A stretch of 64,000 nucleotides of DNA from NCBI GenBank assembly GCA_028023455.1, contig JAQFVV010000027.1, positions 4,027,845 to 4,091,844 of the forward strand, given 5' to 3'. Below are positions 11,800 through 23,800 of this stretch, one piece after another. The translations under genes were made by a program, and so were the position numbers. The notes under the pieces were generated by a model, which was given only the letters and a program-made list of their open reading frames with translations, made no database searches and was not told the origin of the DNA. The stretch's first letter is position 1, and each line of letters opens with the position of its first letter. The DNA comes from Epiperipatus broadwayi. Lineage: Eukaryota; Onychophora; Udeonychophora; Euonychophora; Peripatidae.

Positions 11800-13035
11800 T
11801 GGAGTGCTTTTGGCAGAAATACCAATATTAATTTCTTTAATCTATTTTAATATTATTTTGGAACATTTTCAGGCGACTTTCTTTATTCCATGTTTTGTTT
11901 TTTCCTTCAGTAATATTTTTTAATGTAAAAAAACATATTCATTGTAAGAATCTTTATGTTTTAATTAAATTTCATTAAAAACAAATTCAAATCTTAAATC
12001 ATTCTTAATCATTTATATAACTGATGAGAGTAACACTTTTCTACTGAACAATGATGTCAATTCCACCATTACATTTACTAATGTTAAAAGAGTTGAATTA
12101 AAAAGACATTCTCAAGTTATTTTAGCAATATTTAGAAAAATTGTAGACTTTAATTTTAATTATATTGCATAGATATCAATCAGTAAATAATTTAAAAGTA
12201 TATAAAAATAATGAATTTTCAAAGCATATCAAAATCATTAGTAAATATGCAAAGGACGATTTTCTTTGACTAGACTGTAAATGAATTTACAGACAATTTT
12301 CTTTACTTACTTATTTTTTTGTGTGATAAATATTCTATTTATATAGCACTATCTACATATGTAATATAGAGAAGAAACACTCTAGTCATGCACTTTTTAC
12401 TAATTTGCACACACTCACTTGTGAATGTCAATTTAAAAAACATAAGTGGGTCATGCTTAAACTTGTCAGGGTATAAGCCAACCTTTGCTCACTATGCAGA
12501 AATTAGAGTTTTAACCGATTGTGTGCTTGAATTATAATTTAATAAATGTATTATACAAACTATTCAGCCTGTAGTAATTTTTGTAAAAATTATTGAATTT
12601 GACAATAAGTATTTAATGTTTACCTTGAGGTTTTATTTCAGTTAAAATAGCTTTTATCAGAAATTAATCAAAATAAATATTTATGTGACATCAATTAACA
12701 CATCAATTAAAACCACCCCCTGTAAAAATCTTTTAATTGTTAGTTATTAAAAGTTTTTCTTTTTAGTCTATTGTTTTTTTTATTACTTTTTCTTTTTATT
12801 TGAAAACTTGATATTTCAGGTTTCAGATTAATTTCACATTTAAATTTAAGCTTTCATAAAAATTTTTATAAAACATAAAGAAATTATTAAGAATTATTTT
12901 TATTTTATTGAAAAATAAAACAGACATTAATGACTACCTCTAGTAGCAAAAAAAAAATCTTGTGTAAAAATTATATTTAATGACAAAAAATCCAAACATA
13001 TTCTTCTTCAAATGTTTTTGTTTATATGTTATGTT
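11800..13035. other. AT-rich stretch without a gene
   Basis: Lies between the RT and the C-terminal parts of the RTE copy. It is very AT-rich with poly-A and poly-T runs and no recognisable coding or inverted structure. It may be a later insertion or eroded LINE sequence. Confidence 0.4.
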
Positions 13036-13362
13036 AAAAGGTGAAGTGTTTTATTGTATGGTTGTGAAACATAAACAGTAATAAAATTAGGAAGAGATTA
13101 AAAGCTTTCAAGATGTGATCATGAAAACAAATGGAAAAAATCAGTTGAATAAATAAAATAACAAATGATGAAGTCTCAAAAAGAGTAAATGAAAAAAAAA
13201 GAAAATTGATTGAAGAAATTAGAAAGTGAAAGAGAAACTAAACTGTGAATATATTAAAAAGAAAGTATTGTTTATTGAAAGATGTTTTGGATGGAATGGT
13301 GAATGAAAACAAGAAGAAAAGATTGAAAAGGTTAATAATATTGGATGATATGAGATCAACCT

Positions 13363-14400
13363 TTATCAATCCACTGCAGGATGAAGGTCTCTCCAAATTT
13401 AATCCATCTTCTCTGATCTTTAGCTTTTCTTCTCCACATCATCCCTGCACACTTTTTTTATTTCATCCATCCATGTGGTCTCTTTCTATGTCTTTTACAA
13501 TCTCTTGGCATCCCATTTAAGATTTTAATTGTCCATCTATTATCATCTCTTCTAGCAATATGTCGAGCCCAACTCCACTTCAGACTTTTAATTTTTTCAA
13601 TGAGGTCAATAACCCCGTTTGTTCTCTTACCCATATATTGCATTTTCAATAGTCTGAAGTCTCTGTATTGCTCTTCTATTAAGTGTCATCTCAGATCCAT
13701 AAGTAAAAAGTGCTAAAACACATTTATTAAAAACCTTCCTTTTCAAACACATAGGCATATTTCCTTTTAGTATCAAGTTATTTCTACAAAAAGCACTGCA
13801 ATCAAGTTTAATTCTATGATTAATTTCAACCCTTATGTTTCCATCTGTATTAATAATCTAACCAAGGTATTTGTAGCTAATAACTTCTTCTAACTCATCA
13901 CAATCAATTTTTATTTTTATATTTTGAGAAAATCCATTAAACATTATTTTAGTCTTTTTAACTGTCCTACTTTTATCTGATAACTCCTGCAACATTTTTT
14001 GTAGCTCCAAAGCATTATTTGCAAAAACAACTACATCATCTGCAAAATCTAAATGACTTAAATAATCTCCATTTACTTTCACTCCTTTAGTTTCCATTTT
14101 AATCCACAAAATACTTCTTGCAGCACTGCGATAAAAATTTTTGGACATATGGAGTCACCCTGTCTTACACCCTTCTCAATGTTGATTTTCCCAGTATCAT
14201 TATGTAATCTAATTGTTGCTGTTGCATTTTTATAAATATTCTTTAAAATATGACAATATCCTGGATCTATATCTTGATGATCCAATGCTTTAATCACTGA
14301 AGAAATGTTTATAGAATCAAATGCCTTTTCATAATCTACAAATCCAAAGTATAATGGCAACTCACCTTCATTTGTCCATTTTATAACTTCTCTCAATACC
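13363..14400 (-). mobile_element. RTE-type LINE, best preserved copy, 5'-truncated
   Basis: Minus-strand frames give, from 14396 downwards, reverse transcriptase motifs in family order: 'VDYEKAFDSI' (14330), 'GVRQGDSICPKIF' (14165), then after a frame change 'LDFADDVVVFANN' with the catalytic ADD at about 14035-14060, and 'ISYKYLG' at 13860. Further down, 13458-13649 encodes 'EKIKSLKWSWARHIARR', the C-terminal RTE signature. The 3' end is at about 13365, abutting tail to tail the + strand RTE copy. The element is 5'-truncated near 14400. Several frameshifts make it inactive, but its reading is far clearer than the copies at 5.7 and 8.6 kb, so it is the youngest of the three. Confidence 0.85.
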
Positions 14401-14780
14401 TAGATATTTTTGTTATTTTATTAAGAAATCATTTATTAAAAGACAGATTATATAGAGTACATTAGATTACAAATTTATTCATTTACATTTGTTTTAGTCT
14501 TTATTCACATTGGTTACAATTTAATTAGATTGTATGTATCTCATTTATTTTCTGCAGTTTTATATTATATCATGGTCTTTAGTTGCACAGTGTCCTTTCA
14601 AGCAGTCATTTTGCATTTGTTATTTGGCTCTATCTGTTTTCCATTCTCTTTGTTCTTTCCTCTTTTTCCCTTTCCTTATCCTTCTTCCTATTTTTGTTCT
14701 TTGCACTTTCTTGTCTTTTTTTTCTTCTTTTTCTTTTTCTCTCTTCTAGTTTCAGTTGAAATTTCTTTTTACAACTTAGA
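14401..14780. other. Pyrimidine-rich stretch without a gene
   Basis: Includes a long T/C-rich run at 14640-14750. Open frames here reflect composition, not a protein family. Confidence 0.5.
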
Positions 14781-16540
14781 TGTCAGTTTAAAAGGTATAG
14801 TTGTCAGCTCATCCAAAGTAATCTGTTCTCACATGTCAATATACAGATTGGGGAAGTTATAAGATGGCCTTTGGTTTTCAGACTGCAAAGGTGTTTCTTG
14901 AAGACCAGCCATGGGTTTGCCAAGTTGTCTGGAAAACACTGTGACACCTGGTCTGCCACATTACAAAGCGGATCATGATTTCCATTTGTATTGCAGCAAA
15001 TTCCCCAGTTCTCAGAGCCCTGTTGATATCCAGTGTCTGAGAGAAACTAGACTTCAATTTCATTTTCAGGTCACTGAGTTTTGAACAGAGAGATGTAAGG
15101 TCATCAATATTCTCCTCCTCCTGGCCACATGATGGTCAGTTTGGAGAGATGCTCTGGTTTGTCAAAAGTGTGTTCAGAATGAATTTGATAATGAAATTTA
15201 TTAGCCTGACATTCAATGACCAGTATTTAGATTTTTTTTATCAGCAATTTTAACATTGATTCTAGTCTGACTGAGTTACTTTGCTGCCTGGGATGCATAA
15301 ATTTCAATACATGTAGCAGTACTTAATGTTGCTATCAAAAAGATCTTCTTTGGCAGGTATGAGCCTCACCATCTGATCCTCCATTTCTGCCAACCACCTG
15401 CACTTATTATGCAGTGGGGTGCCAGTGGTTTCAACTGAAGGGGAATGTTGGTTCATACCTTCTAGATCTTCAGTTATCCTTGGAATAGCTATCGCCCTCT
15501 GCATGAACAGCACCTGGATGTCCTTCAGACCAAGACCATTTAAGTCCTTGGGTTTTTTTTATTTTGTTGAGCCTTATACAAACAATTCTACTAGGTGATG
15601 ATTTCAATAGCACTTTTATGCGCTGTGACCCTATTTTATTTTGGTAAGTCTTGGTCAGCTTATTAATGGGAGATCATATGCAATTCTAGGGAAGACTAGC
15701 ATATTCTATAGTGTCACCTTGCCTAGAAGTGACAGGGAGATCAAGGACAAGGTGCCAGCCACCTTTCTGGTCTTTTCTAGTAACATGGACTCTATCTGAT
15801 GCCTCATTGCTAACCATAACATTACCGCCAGCAGCCCCAGAAAATTTTGTCGCACACCTGTGAAGTTAGATGTAATGTTTTTCCCACTGCTGGTCCTCTA
15901 GACTGCTATTTTTGCCAGATTCCTATTTAGGTGGGTACTTTATGGTTTCACAGACAGGAGGATGATGGTTACATTGTCTATGTATGATATGTGGTGAATC
16001 ACCTCCTCCAGAGCTGGAACAAATGCTCCAGGCAGCCTGTTCTCTACTTATTTCAAGAAGGGGTCAATATATGTTATAAAGCACAGGGTGCTGAGAGGTG
16101 ACCCCTGTGATATAGAGATGTGTGTGCAGCTGGAATCCAGGAACAAGAGAGCCATTCAAAGATACATTTATATTTTTGTTGAGTAGCAAATTAGTGATGA
16201 TGTTAATGTAGACCAATGGAATTGTGTAGCACCTAAGGACTTTGAAGAGTTGAGATGGCACCATGGAGTTGAAGGCCACAGAAAAGTCCAACTGGACAAC
16301 CACTGGTAACAATTTTTATTTCTCCCTGATATAATCTAGCATTACCATGAACTTGTAAACAGCATCTCCAGTGGAATGGCCTTTGAAGGCAAATTGATGC
16401 CTGGAAATATTGCTGCTGGATCTTATCTTTTATTATTGATTCTACAGATTTAATCAAGAGTAGTGTCATAGATATTGGACACATATCAGGTGGTTTTGAT
16501 TGTTTTTTGAGGAAGGGCACAAGGGCGATCGGATATAGGT
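14780..16540 (-). mobile_element. Tx1/L1-like LINE, RT domain to zinc-binding tail
   Basis: From 16520 downwards on the minus strand the frames read as a reverse transcriptase: a stretch around 16490 ('PISMTLLLIKSVE'), then 'QLDFSVAFNS' at 16290, 'VNVSLNGSLVPGF' -like text at 16150, and a shifted 'PVLYNIY' at 16070. The 15640-15800 part matches the 'GKVTL-NMLVF' section of the copy at 2.3 kb. A section at 15480-15510 corresponds to the GLGL motif. A cysteine-containing stretch at about 14960-15010 probably represents the zinc-binding tail. The composition is less AT-rich than the flanks. The catalytic aspartate box is not readable and the frame breaks repeatedly, so the copy is inactive. Confidence 0.65.
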
Positions 16541-16559
16541 GAAAGGTAAATGGCTGCTG

Positions 16560-18200
16560 CTTTTAAAATATCCCCATCAATATTTCAAAATTAGTTTTAG
16601 TTAAATAAATAATTGATTGCCCAAGTATAGTGACAAATAAAAGTCTTTATTCTATTATTTTTATAACAAACTATCAAGATTAAAATCTTCCTTTCGTTTG
16701 CCACATATGTTTCAATTCTTGTTTAAAAACTTGTAACACTTCTTTTGATAAATTAAAACAAATCATACAGCACAATTAGTATTTAATACCTTCAAGACTT
16801 TATTTTGGTCTTGGTTTACTATATTCTGAACAATTTTTTTACCTACATTATAGCGTTTGGAACATTGCTACTAAAAACGAGTACTTGTTCTTGTCTCTAT
16901 CATTCCTATTAACTATTGGCTTTGATCTCTCTCTCTCTCTCTTCCTCTAGCCACTGCTATCATAATGGCCACACAATAATATCAAAATATATTGGGTGCT
17001 TTTAACATCTACACTTTTATTTCAAATTGTCCCTCAACAGATTAAACAGCTTTTTTCTCCACGCTAAAAACTCATTGCATAGAAAAGTTTGATTCAATTG
17101 ACATTACCTTCCAATTTTCACTGAAGTGTTTTTATTGTCACAGTTTAATTTTTCTTTGATGTTACATACTAACCTGTTTGATGTGTTATTACTAACTAAA
17201 GACATTTCCTCACAGTAGATGATGACATAGTTCAATATAAAATACAACTAAAACACCATCATCACAAACCTTCAGAAAAAACATTTTGATGATGATGCTT
17301 TTTATTTATTTACAAAATGTATTTCTAGTAACTGACATTGTTAACCTAAAAAGTATTCTGGCTCAGTCAGGTAACTATTGAGCCATTATTCTAAAACTGG
17401 AGGCAATGGCAATTCATGATATGGTAAGAGAGATTGGTGATAACATCACATAACCACAAAATGCTTTACTGTTGAATCTAAATATGAGAAGTTTTGTATT
17501 AACATAATCAGTTTATAAAAGATGGATCTTGTTTTTTATACCACAATCTGAATTATTATAGTAATAAATGACTGATATACAATTTTCACTGTAAAATACT
17601 TTCACAAGCAGAATAGATGCTTAAAAATGGATGCTGAAGAAGGCTTTCAAATTGTTCTCACTTGTACAGTTGAATTTGATCATTATGATTAAAGCTTTTA
17701 TATTCAAACTTTTATATTCTTGAATAACTATATATGCAAGGTGTCCTATTCAAAAGGTAACAGATTCTCTTGATGACTGCAATAGGTTGGCTATTCAAAG
17801 CAAATGTGTTTAGGGGCTCGCATGTCTGGATTATGAGTAATAACATAAAACGTTACAGTGTGTTGTGTACCTTCATGCTCTTTCTGTCATCATGAAATCT
17901 TGCAAACCACTTAAAAATATTTAATTGCTTTAACACCATACACAGTTCGAATTAAGATTTGATATTAGTGTATTGTTCCATTATGAATTAAGGTACTAAA
18001 AACACTATTACATTTCTCATCATAATTCCTAATCCAGATACTCTGGAATCTTAAATTTTTTATAGTAAATGGCTATATTATATAATACATGTGTTGATTA
18101 AAGAGAGTACTGCAGATATCTTGGAGAAAAATGGATTACATTTTCAATGAGACAGTCTGTGGACATTAATACTTTCTTATGTCCTCTCTAGAAATTTTTA
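16560..18200. other. Stretch without a gene
   Basis: AT-rich DNA with a (TC)n run at 16926-16945 and a half copy of the 10.98-kb foldback at 17160-17280. The rest shows no recognised repeat or coding frame. Confidence 0.45.
17160..17280. repeat. Half copy of the 10.98-kb foldback family
   Basis: ACCTGTTTGATGTG-TATTACTAAC and the stretch ending ACACCATCATCACAAA match one arm of the element at 10983-11350. The opposite arm is absent. Confidence 0.6.
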
Positions 18201-19352
18201 CAATCTTTCAATGACAATTGTACAATGTTGATCTTTCAATGACAATCATACAATGTTAACTCTTTCAATGACAATCATACAATAACAAACTTTCAATGAC
18301 AATCACACAATGATGAATTTCCAATGACAATTGCACAGTCTTCCAATGATAATCGCACATGATTATCTTTCAGTGATAGTCTTTCAATGAAAATCACACA
18401 ATGATGATCTTTCAATGGCAATCACATGATGATCTTTTAATGACAATCACACAATATTGATCTTTCAATGACAATCATACAATGATGATCTTTTAATGAC
18501 AATTTCACAATGATAATCTTTTGATTTCAATCCTTCAATAATAAACACATTATTCAATGACAATCATGACAATTGTATGATGTTGATCTTTCAATGACAA
18601 TTTTTAATGACAATTGCACAAGATGATCTTTCAATGACAATCACACAATTTTCTCTTTAGTTAAAGGACCAAATGAGTCAATGACATATTGAGATCTTTC
18701 AAGACAATCACATAATGATGATCTTTCATTGACAATTGCACAATGACAATCTTTCAATGACAATTACCCAATGATAATCTTATTCAATGACAATCATGAC
18801 AATTGTATGATGTTGATCTTTCAATGACAATTTTCAATGACAATTGCACAAGATGATATTTCAATGACAATCACACAATGATGATTTTTCAATAGCAATT
18901 GCACAATGATGATTTCAATGACAATCACACAATGATCTTTCAATGACAATTACTCAGTAATGAATTTTCATTGACAATTACACAATGATGATCTTTCAAT
19001 GACAATTGCACAATGATGATCTTTCAATGACAATTTCACAATGATGATCTTTCAATGACAATCAATGGCAATCACAAATGACAGTCAATGACAATATTAT
19101 ATTGATGATCTTTCAATGACAATCACATAATGATGATCTTTCATTGACAATTGCACAATGACAATCTTTCAATGACAATTACCCAATGATAATCTTTCAG
19201 TGATAATCACACAATAATGATCTTTCAATGAAAATCTCACAATGATGATCTTTCAATGACAACCACACAATGAACTTTTAATGACAATTGCAAATGACCA
19301 TCACACAATGATGATCTTCCAATGATAATGACTGAAAAATGACAATCGCACA
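18200..19352. repeat. 28-bp minisatellite, about 38-40 units, higher-order duplications
   Basis: The consensus unit is CTTTCAATGACAATCACACA followed by ATGATGAT (28 bp). Units vary by single bases and small indels. Larger blocks are themselves repeated: the TTATTCAATGACAATCATGA block at about 18550 recurs at about 18782, and the block around 18716-18780 recurs at 19126-19198. No protein frame stays open across it. Confidence 0.9.
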
Positions 19353-20210
19353 ATGATGGCAAGATCTTATGGCGTGACAATGTCACAAAGTCGGTAGCTA
19401 ACATCAGCAGCAATCTGAAACCTTCTTGAGACTTCATCAAATGCAGCAATACAATTTCTATATTTTCTTAATCTCAACATTCAATTTGACTTTAAATCTT
19501 GAATATAATTTAGCTGTAGTTTAACAAAAGCTCCCTTATATCAGCTTATTCTTAATAGACAAGGCAAAACTTTAATAAAGCACATTTTAAATAACTTTGT
19601 TTTAATTAAACATTTAAATATATATATAAATAATTAATTAAAGATCACAAAAATATGTGATAGTAATATTAATGTCAATTTTAACGCCAGCCAGCCTCTA
19701 TAATAAATAACCTTTATGTTTATTTGACTGCGAGATTATTTTAAAAATGAATTTAACTTTAAAAACAACATTGGGCTTTTATTAAATTACTGATAAATTT
19801 AAAACCAAATATCAATTTCTAACTGAACTTTGTGGATAGAGATTACATAAAAATTACATACTTGTTGGTGAGATCTAAACTAGTATCCACGAGATAACAT
19901 TCTCCCTAAATCGCTTATAAAAAAGGATGAAGAAAAAGTTCGTTCTCACCAAGCTTGCAAGCTGTTAGTTGGGGATACTAGAAGATTTCCCACAGTTGTT
20001 TTACTCTTTAGCTAAGAATAATTAGATACCCATTCACTGACTAATATTAGATTGTTAGTCGAGTTCAGATACGTAAATCTGAAATTTTACTTATCTAAAT
20101 TTAGATTGGTGCAGAAGACCAGAACTATTTATGTCATGTGATTTGTAGTGACTAAAGTATATTAAATTTGTAACTGAAATTTGATTATTTTAAAGCTTAG
20201 AACCATGTGT
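19353..20210. other. Stretch without a gene, contains a dispersed repeat
   Basis: The segment 19960-20060 is similar to 24080-24200 (shared TTTTACT-TAGCTAAGAATAA core followed by a GTTAGTTGAGTT-type end). The rest is AT-rich with nothing recognised. Confidence 0.45.
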
Positions 20211-20213
20211 AAA

Positions 20214-20318
20214 GCATTGGTGGTCGAGAGGTCAGCGACAGTTGCTTTATTAGCAGTTGTCCCGGGTTAGCGGGTTCGCTTCCCGGCTGATGCTATGACA
20301 CATGAGGAAAAAAAAAGG
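20214..20318 (+). mobile_element. SINE-A copy (tRNA-derived)
   Basis: A-box-like TGGTCGAGAGGTCAG at 20221-20235 and B-box GGGTTCGCTTCCC at 20272-20284 are followed by GATGCTATGACACATGAGG and an A-rich tail. The head resembles a class II (Ser/Leu-type) tRNA. Two further copies lie at 45516-45627 (-) and 50893-50998 (+) with the same tail sequence. Confidence 0.8.
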
Positions 20319-20319
20319 A

Positions 20320-21000
20320 ACCACGTGTAGTTTGAGCGCTTTATATAAATTATGTTAATTTGTGTTATCTATTTTTAGGAACAAAATTATTGAACCATAA
20401 TATTTTTAAAATTTATTTAACTGTTATAATCGTTTTCAGCAACTATATCACTGCTCAAATTACAGTAAACTCCAAATGTCTGTTGATCTTGGAAACAAAT
20501 CTTATCTTCACTATTCTAACTCCAGTTTTCTATTTTTTCAAAGCTTGAAAAAATAATTGTATCCCAATATATTATAATATCAATATGTATTAAATGGTGT
20601 TCATTACATCTTCATCTGACAGAATTCATTTTTCATTCAAATACAATGGGTTTGATGTAATAATAAATTTATTAAAATCTAGGTTTGTTTAATTGTATCC
20701 AAAGATAAATGAAATGGCTTAGAAACTTGGATAAAGAATAATTTGATTTCGTCACTTCCGGTATTCGAATTTCTTATATGCTCGAACTACATATGAATTC
20801 TCTGAAAATAAAAAATGAAACTGCTACATGTGTGTGTATGTGCATGTATAGAAAAAAATACGTTTAACCAATAATAAAAATAAATGTAAAACTAACGGAT
20901 CGCTAATTGTGTTTTGTAAACAATTAAATGATATTAGCGCTAAACTATAAAGTAATTTATCAAGAAGGATTGGATAATATAAACAAAGCTATTGCTTAGA
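20320..21000. other. AT-rich stretch without a gene
   Basis: No recognised gene or repeat. A short open frame at 20360-20548 is hydrophobic and has no family signature. Confidence 0.4.
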
Positions 21001-21007
21001 ATAGACA

Positions 21008-21472
21008 ATGTTAAAGGCATGACATTATCTAATCAGGGATCCTATAAGAACTAAAGAGATGACCACCACGTGGACAACGGATGGCCAATGAAGGGAGGCT
21101 ACTCCAAAATAAAGGTGACATAATGGATCTAATATTGAACTAGAGAGAACTTAAGTGAAGCACTTGAAAGGTAGATGTGCATTTCCTCAGGTGCTCCAGT
21201 CAGCTCCTTTGTTCACCTAGCCTTGCGGAGGGTTTACCTCCGGACGTGCCAAAGTAAACCTAGGGAACTATAACAGTGTCCGATCTCTTTATTATTTTAC
21301 TCTGCCTTGGGCCCCTTATTTATATATAATAATATTAGCGTGTATATATTATTCGTACTTTGTATATATTGATAGTGATTAACATATATATAAACCTTTA
21401 AATAAATCTTCTATTGAAACCTCTGCCGCCCTTAATTATTTTATTTGTGTTATTGATGTTGCAATAGCGACA
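21008..21472 (+). mobile_element. Possible long terminal repeat
   Basis: The segment starts TGTTAAAG and ends GCGACA (TG...CA), with a TATA-like TTATTTATATATAA near 21317 and AATAAA at about 21410. This gives the U3-R-U5 order expected of an LTR. No second copy is found within the window, and the primer-binding site after it is not identifiable. The call rests on layout and on the gag-like relic downstream. Confidence 0.3.
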
Positions 21473-21659
21473 AAGAGGCTGACCTGAATGGGGTACAGTT
21501 GATACGAACGTAATTCTCGTAATAACAATCAAGACGACCGAAACCTTGGTGTCTAATTATTTGATTTCGGAGGAGATAAAACTCTAAGAAAAATATTTTT
21601 ATATTTTTAAATTGACTAAGTTATTAAAATTTTATATTTTGTTAAATTGATTAAATACT

Positions 21660-23330
21660 AATGCAGCGCAATATCCGAATTTGAGTCAGAGAGCAGTGAG
21701 TGGTGTACATCCAACAAATTGAAAAACTGTTAATTATTAACAGAGTAAAAGACGATAAAGCAAAACAGCGACCTTATGTGTTTCGCTGGAAAAGGATAAT
21801 CCAGATCGCAAATAGGCTCTGGAACCTATAACCCGGAAGAATTAACATTTGAACAGGTCAAAGACATTGACCGACTATTTTAATCCTCGTGGTCTAGACA
21901 CTTGGACTCCACTTTGAAATCGCCGCCGGCGAACGACGGACACGATATGAACGCCCTGCGAGAACGCAAAAAGTGTCTCGATTCATACCTGGGGGGCCCC
22001 CGCAATTTTATGGGAATGATGATATCTGAGATTATTGGCGATATGGATATAACTATAAGTAGCTATCAAACGTGGTATGCTCACGACCGTGTTGCGCTCA
22101 AGAATTGGGCGAAATAGGGACAACGCCTTAGAGCCACAAGAGACAAACCAGATAGAGGGTGCCTGATCAAAGTGGAACAACGACATTAAGAAAAGTCGAA
22201 AGTGTTTTGCTGCGGAAAACGGTCACTGGCAGGACGTTTTTATAAAGACCAACCGAAACCGCAAAAACGGCCACTGGGAAAAGGCAAATAAAAAACGAAA
22301 TTATACAAAGAATAACAGCCAAGAGAGCACACGAGAAAATATAAACAAGAGGAATTTCGGCAATTAATAATGTGCTTAACAACACGAAAAAATAACTGTC
22401 AAAATTACGGAAAACCCCTATCGAGGAAATTGACGGGTAGTGGGGTGTGTTACTGTCCATTAAAGATTGGAAAAATGTGGAGTGAGCGCCCTGACGGAGG
22501 GAAGGAATAAAAATAAAGGGTAAGAGGCCCAACCAAACAGCAAAAAAGTAAGGTTATATAAGTACCCTATAAACCCAGGGTTGGTTTGCACGGATAAAAT
22601 TGCTTGGGTCAAAAATATTGACATTGAAAAAAAGACAGGTTCCTAAACTATTCGAGGAGACGGGAGGAAAACAAAGTTCAAGAATACACCCGAAGCGGCC
22701 TAAATTTGTAGACCACGAAAGATCCACGCCCGAAAGAAAAAAAGGGAAAAAAGCAATGGTTAAAGAGGGGTGAAGCAACAGAAGAAGCAGGGGCACCCCA
22801 CTGGTTGTAAAACCAAGCCAAAGGACAAATGGGGGAAGTGATCGCAATAAAGCACTAAACAAAAAACCCGTTCCAACCAGAGAAACAGCCAAAAGCTAAA
22901 ATTTCAAAAAGACCTCAACGGCCTCCACCAAACCCGGTGACCAACAAGCGAACATTCTAACACTCACTACACAGTTTATTTAGGCACTACCTTTGGAAGC
23001 TCCCATATATCCAAGCAAAGGGACCCTAACGACCGGACCCCACTTGCAAGGCGCAACGAAATGGCTATCTCAAAATGCCAAAGACGGGGAGGAGCAAATT
23101 AAATGCAAAAAGATTGGCCTGAAAAAATTCCGCAGTGCAAACCGCCCGAAAAAGTCAGCGTACCAGAAGTCGGTGTTGAAACGAGGCAGCCAGCCTGCAA
23201 AAAAACCGAAAGGAGGGCAGCACCCACCCCCCCCAAAAACCCCGCCGCGGGCAACTGGCACGAGGGGCCCCTGGGCGCCCGCACACAGGCCTTCAACACG
23301 CATACCCGGAAGAAACATCTTTTTAAATGT
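21660..23330 (+). mobile_element. GC-rich block, possibly a wrecked LTR retrotransposon
   Basis: Base composition rises sharply here, with CpG-rich and C/G homopolymer stretches at 21990 and 23230. Frames on the plus strand are lysine- and proline-rich. One at 21902-22117 and a basic one at 22993-23346 stay open for 70-117 codons without a known domain. Around 22190-22250 a frame reads 'VFCCGKRSLAGRFYKDQPK', which could be a mutated retroviral-type CCHC zinc knuckle followed by a basic tail. No protease, RT or integrase motif is readable. Frames break at many homopolymer runs, so sequencing error is an alternative to true decay. I cannot name it firmly. Confidence 0.35.
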
Positions 23331-23800
23331 AATTAGAAGGATTTAAACTCAGGATTTTCAGTCCACCCATCCTCTATTCCATCTCAAGCCACCGATACAC
23401 ATTGCTACACACATGCAAAAAAGATATATGATTCCTCAATATACGTAATGTATCCATGGGTAAGACTATAATATCAAGTCCAATGAGGGCTTTGAACATT
23501 CCAGCATCGGTTTTACAATGAAATGGATGGTTGAATAGTTGGAATGGTGCAAAGACTGAGACCTATCCATTAAAGGTTGCGGAATTGCTGTCTTAATATA
23601 AACCGAGCACTGAATGTATATATGTGTGGGAGATGATGATCTAAACAAACTGATGAGGGCTGGTTCTGCACGAAATATATACATTGAGGATCATATATCA
23701 TTTTTGCATATGTGTGGTCATGTGTATTTGTTGCTTGAGATGGAGTAGAGAACGAATAGATTGAAAAACCCTGAGTTCAAATCCCTCTAATTACATACAT
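23319..23800. mobile_element. Family A hammerhead foldback element, copy 2
   Basis: Arms 23325-23500 and 23640-23790 pair, with a spacer related to that of copies 1 and 4. The 9 bases AAGAAACAT lie outside both ends (23310-23318, 23801-23809). The right arm ends in a B-box-like GAGTTCAAATCCC at 23773-23785. The ribozyme motif is at 23634-23690. The left edge abuts the GC-rich block. Confidence 0.75.
23634..23690 (+). ncRNA. Hammerhead ribozyme motif, family A (stem changes)
   Basis: CTGATGA (23650-23656) and GAAA (23672-23675) are intact. The outer stem I reads GATGATC with GATCAT, a paired change from GATAATC/GATTAT in the other copies. The inner stem I and stem II are weakened. Confidence 0.55.

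Larger units (their letters stand above)
8560..13362 (+). mobile_element. RTE-type LINE, long decayed copy
   Basis: A single decayed element can be followed across nearly 5 kb. At 8770-8985 the endonuclease domain is legible: 'SSHCDKEVEYFYVDVQQAF' then 'VKGDFSARIGKQ', the GDFNAKIG motif of the APE-type nuclease. This runs directly into a 685-bp insertion (8996-9680) and resumes at 9681. Pre-RT and RT text follows at 9700-10900, a foldback insert at 10983-11350, a SINE-B insert at 11443-11565, and RT text ('MLQELLNEI') to about 11760. The C-terminal part is readable at 13040-13360 ('KESIV', 'KDVLDGMV', 'ILDDMR'), after about 1.2 kb of AT-rich sequence that may be another insertion. Stops and frameshifts are everywhere, so the copy is dead. 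Confidence 0.65.

Noticed and set aside
12021-12060. CTGATGAGAGTAACACT as a hammerhead
   Set aside because: A short stem can be drawn, but GAAA and stem I are missing.
14530-14862. 110-codon Phe/Ser-rich frame resembling a membrane protein
   Set aside because: Comes from a T/C-rich low-complexity stretch.
18200-19352. CRISPR-like array
   Set aside because: The 28-bp units are directly adjacent with no unique spacers, and the context is eukaryotic.
20214-20318. Functional tRNA gene
   Set aside because: A- and B-boxes are present, but the acceptor and anticodon arms do not pair, and the same sequence with an A-rich tail recurs twice, so it is a SINE.
22167-22892. Long hydrophobic minus-strand frames
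   Set aside because: Antisense of the lysine- and proline-rich plus-strand block; no membrane-protein family is recognisable.
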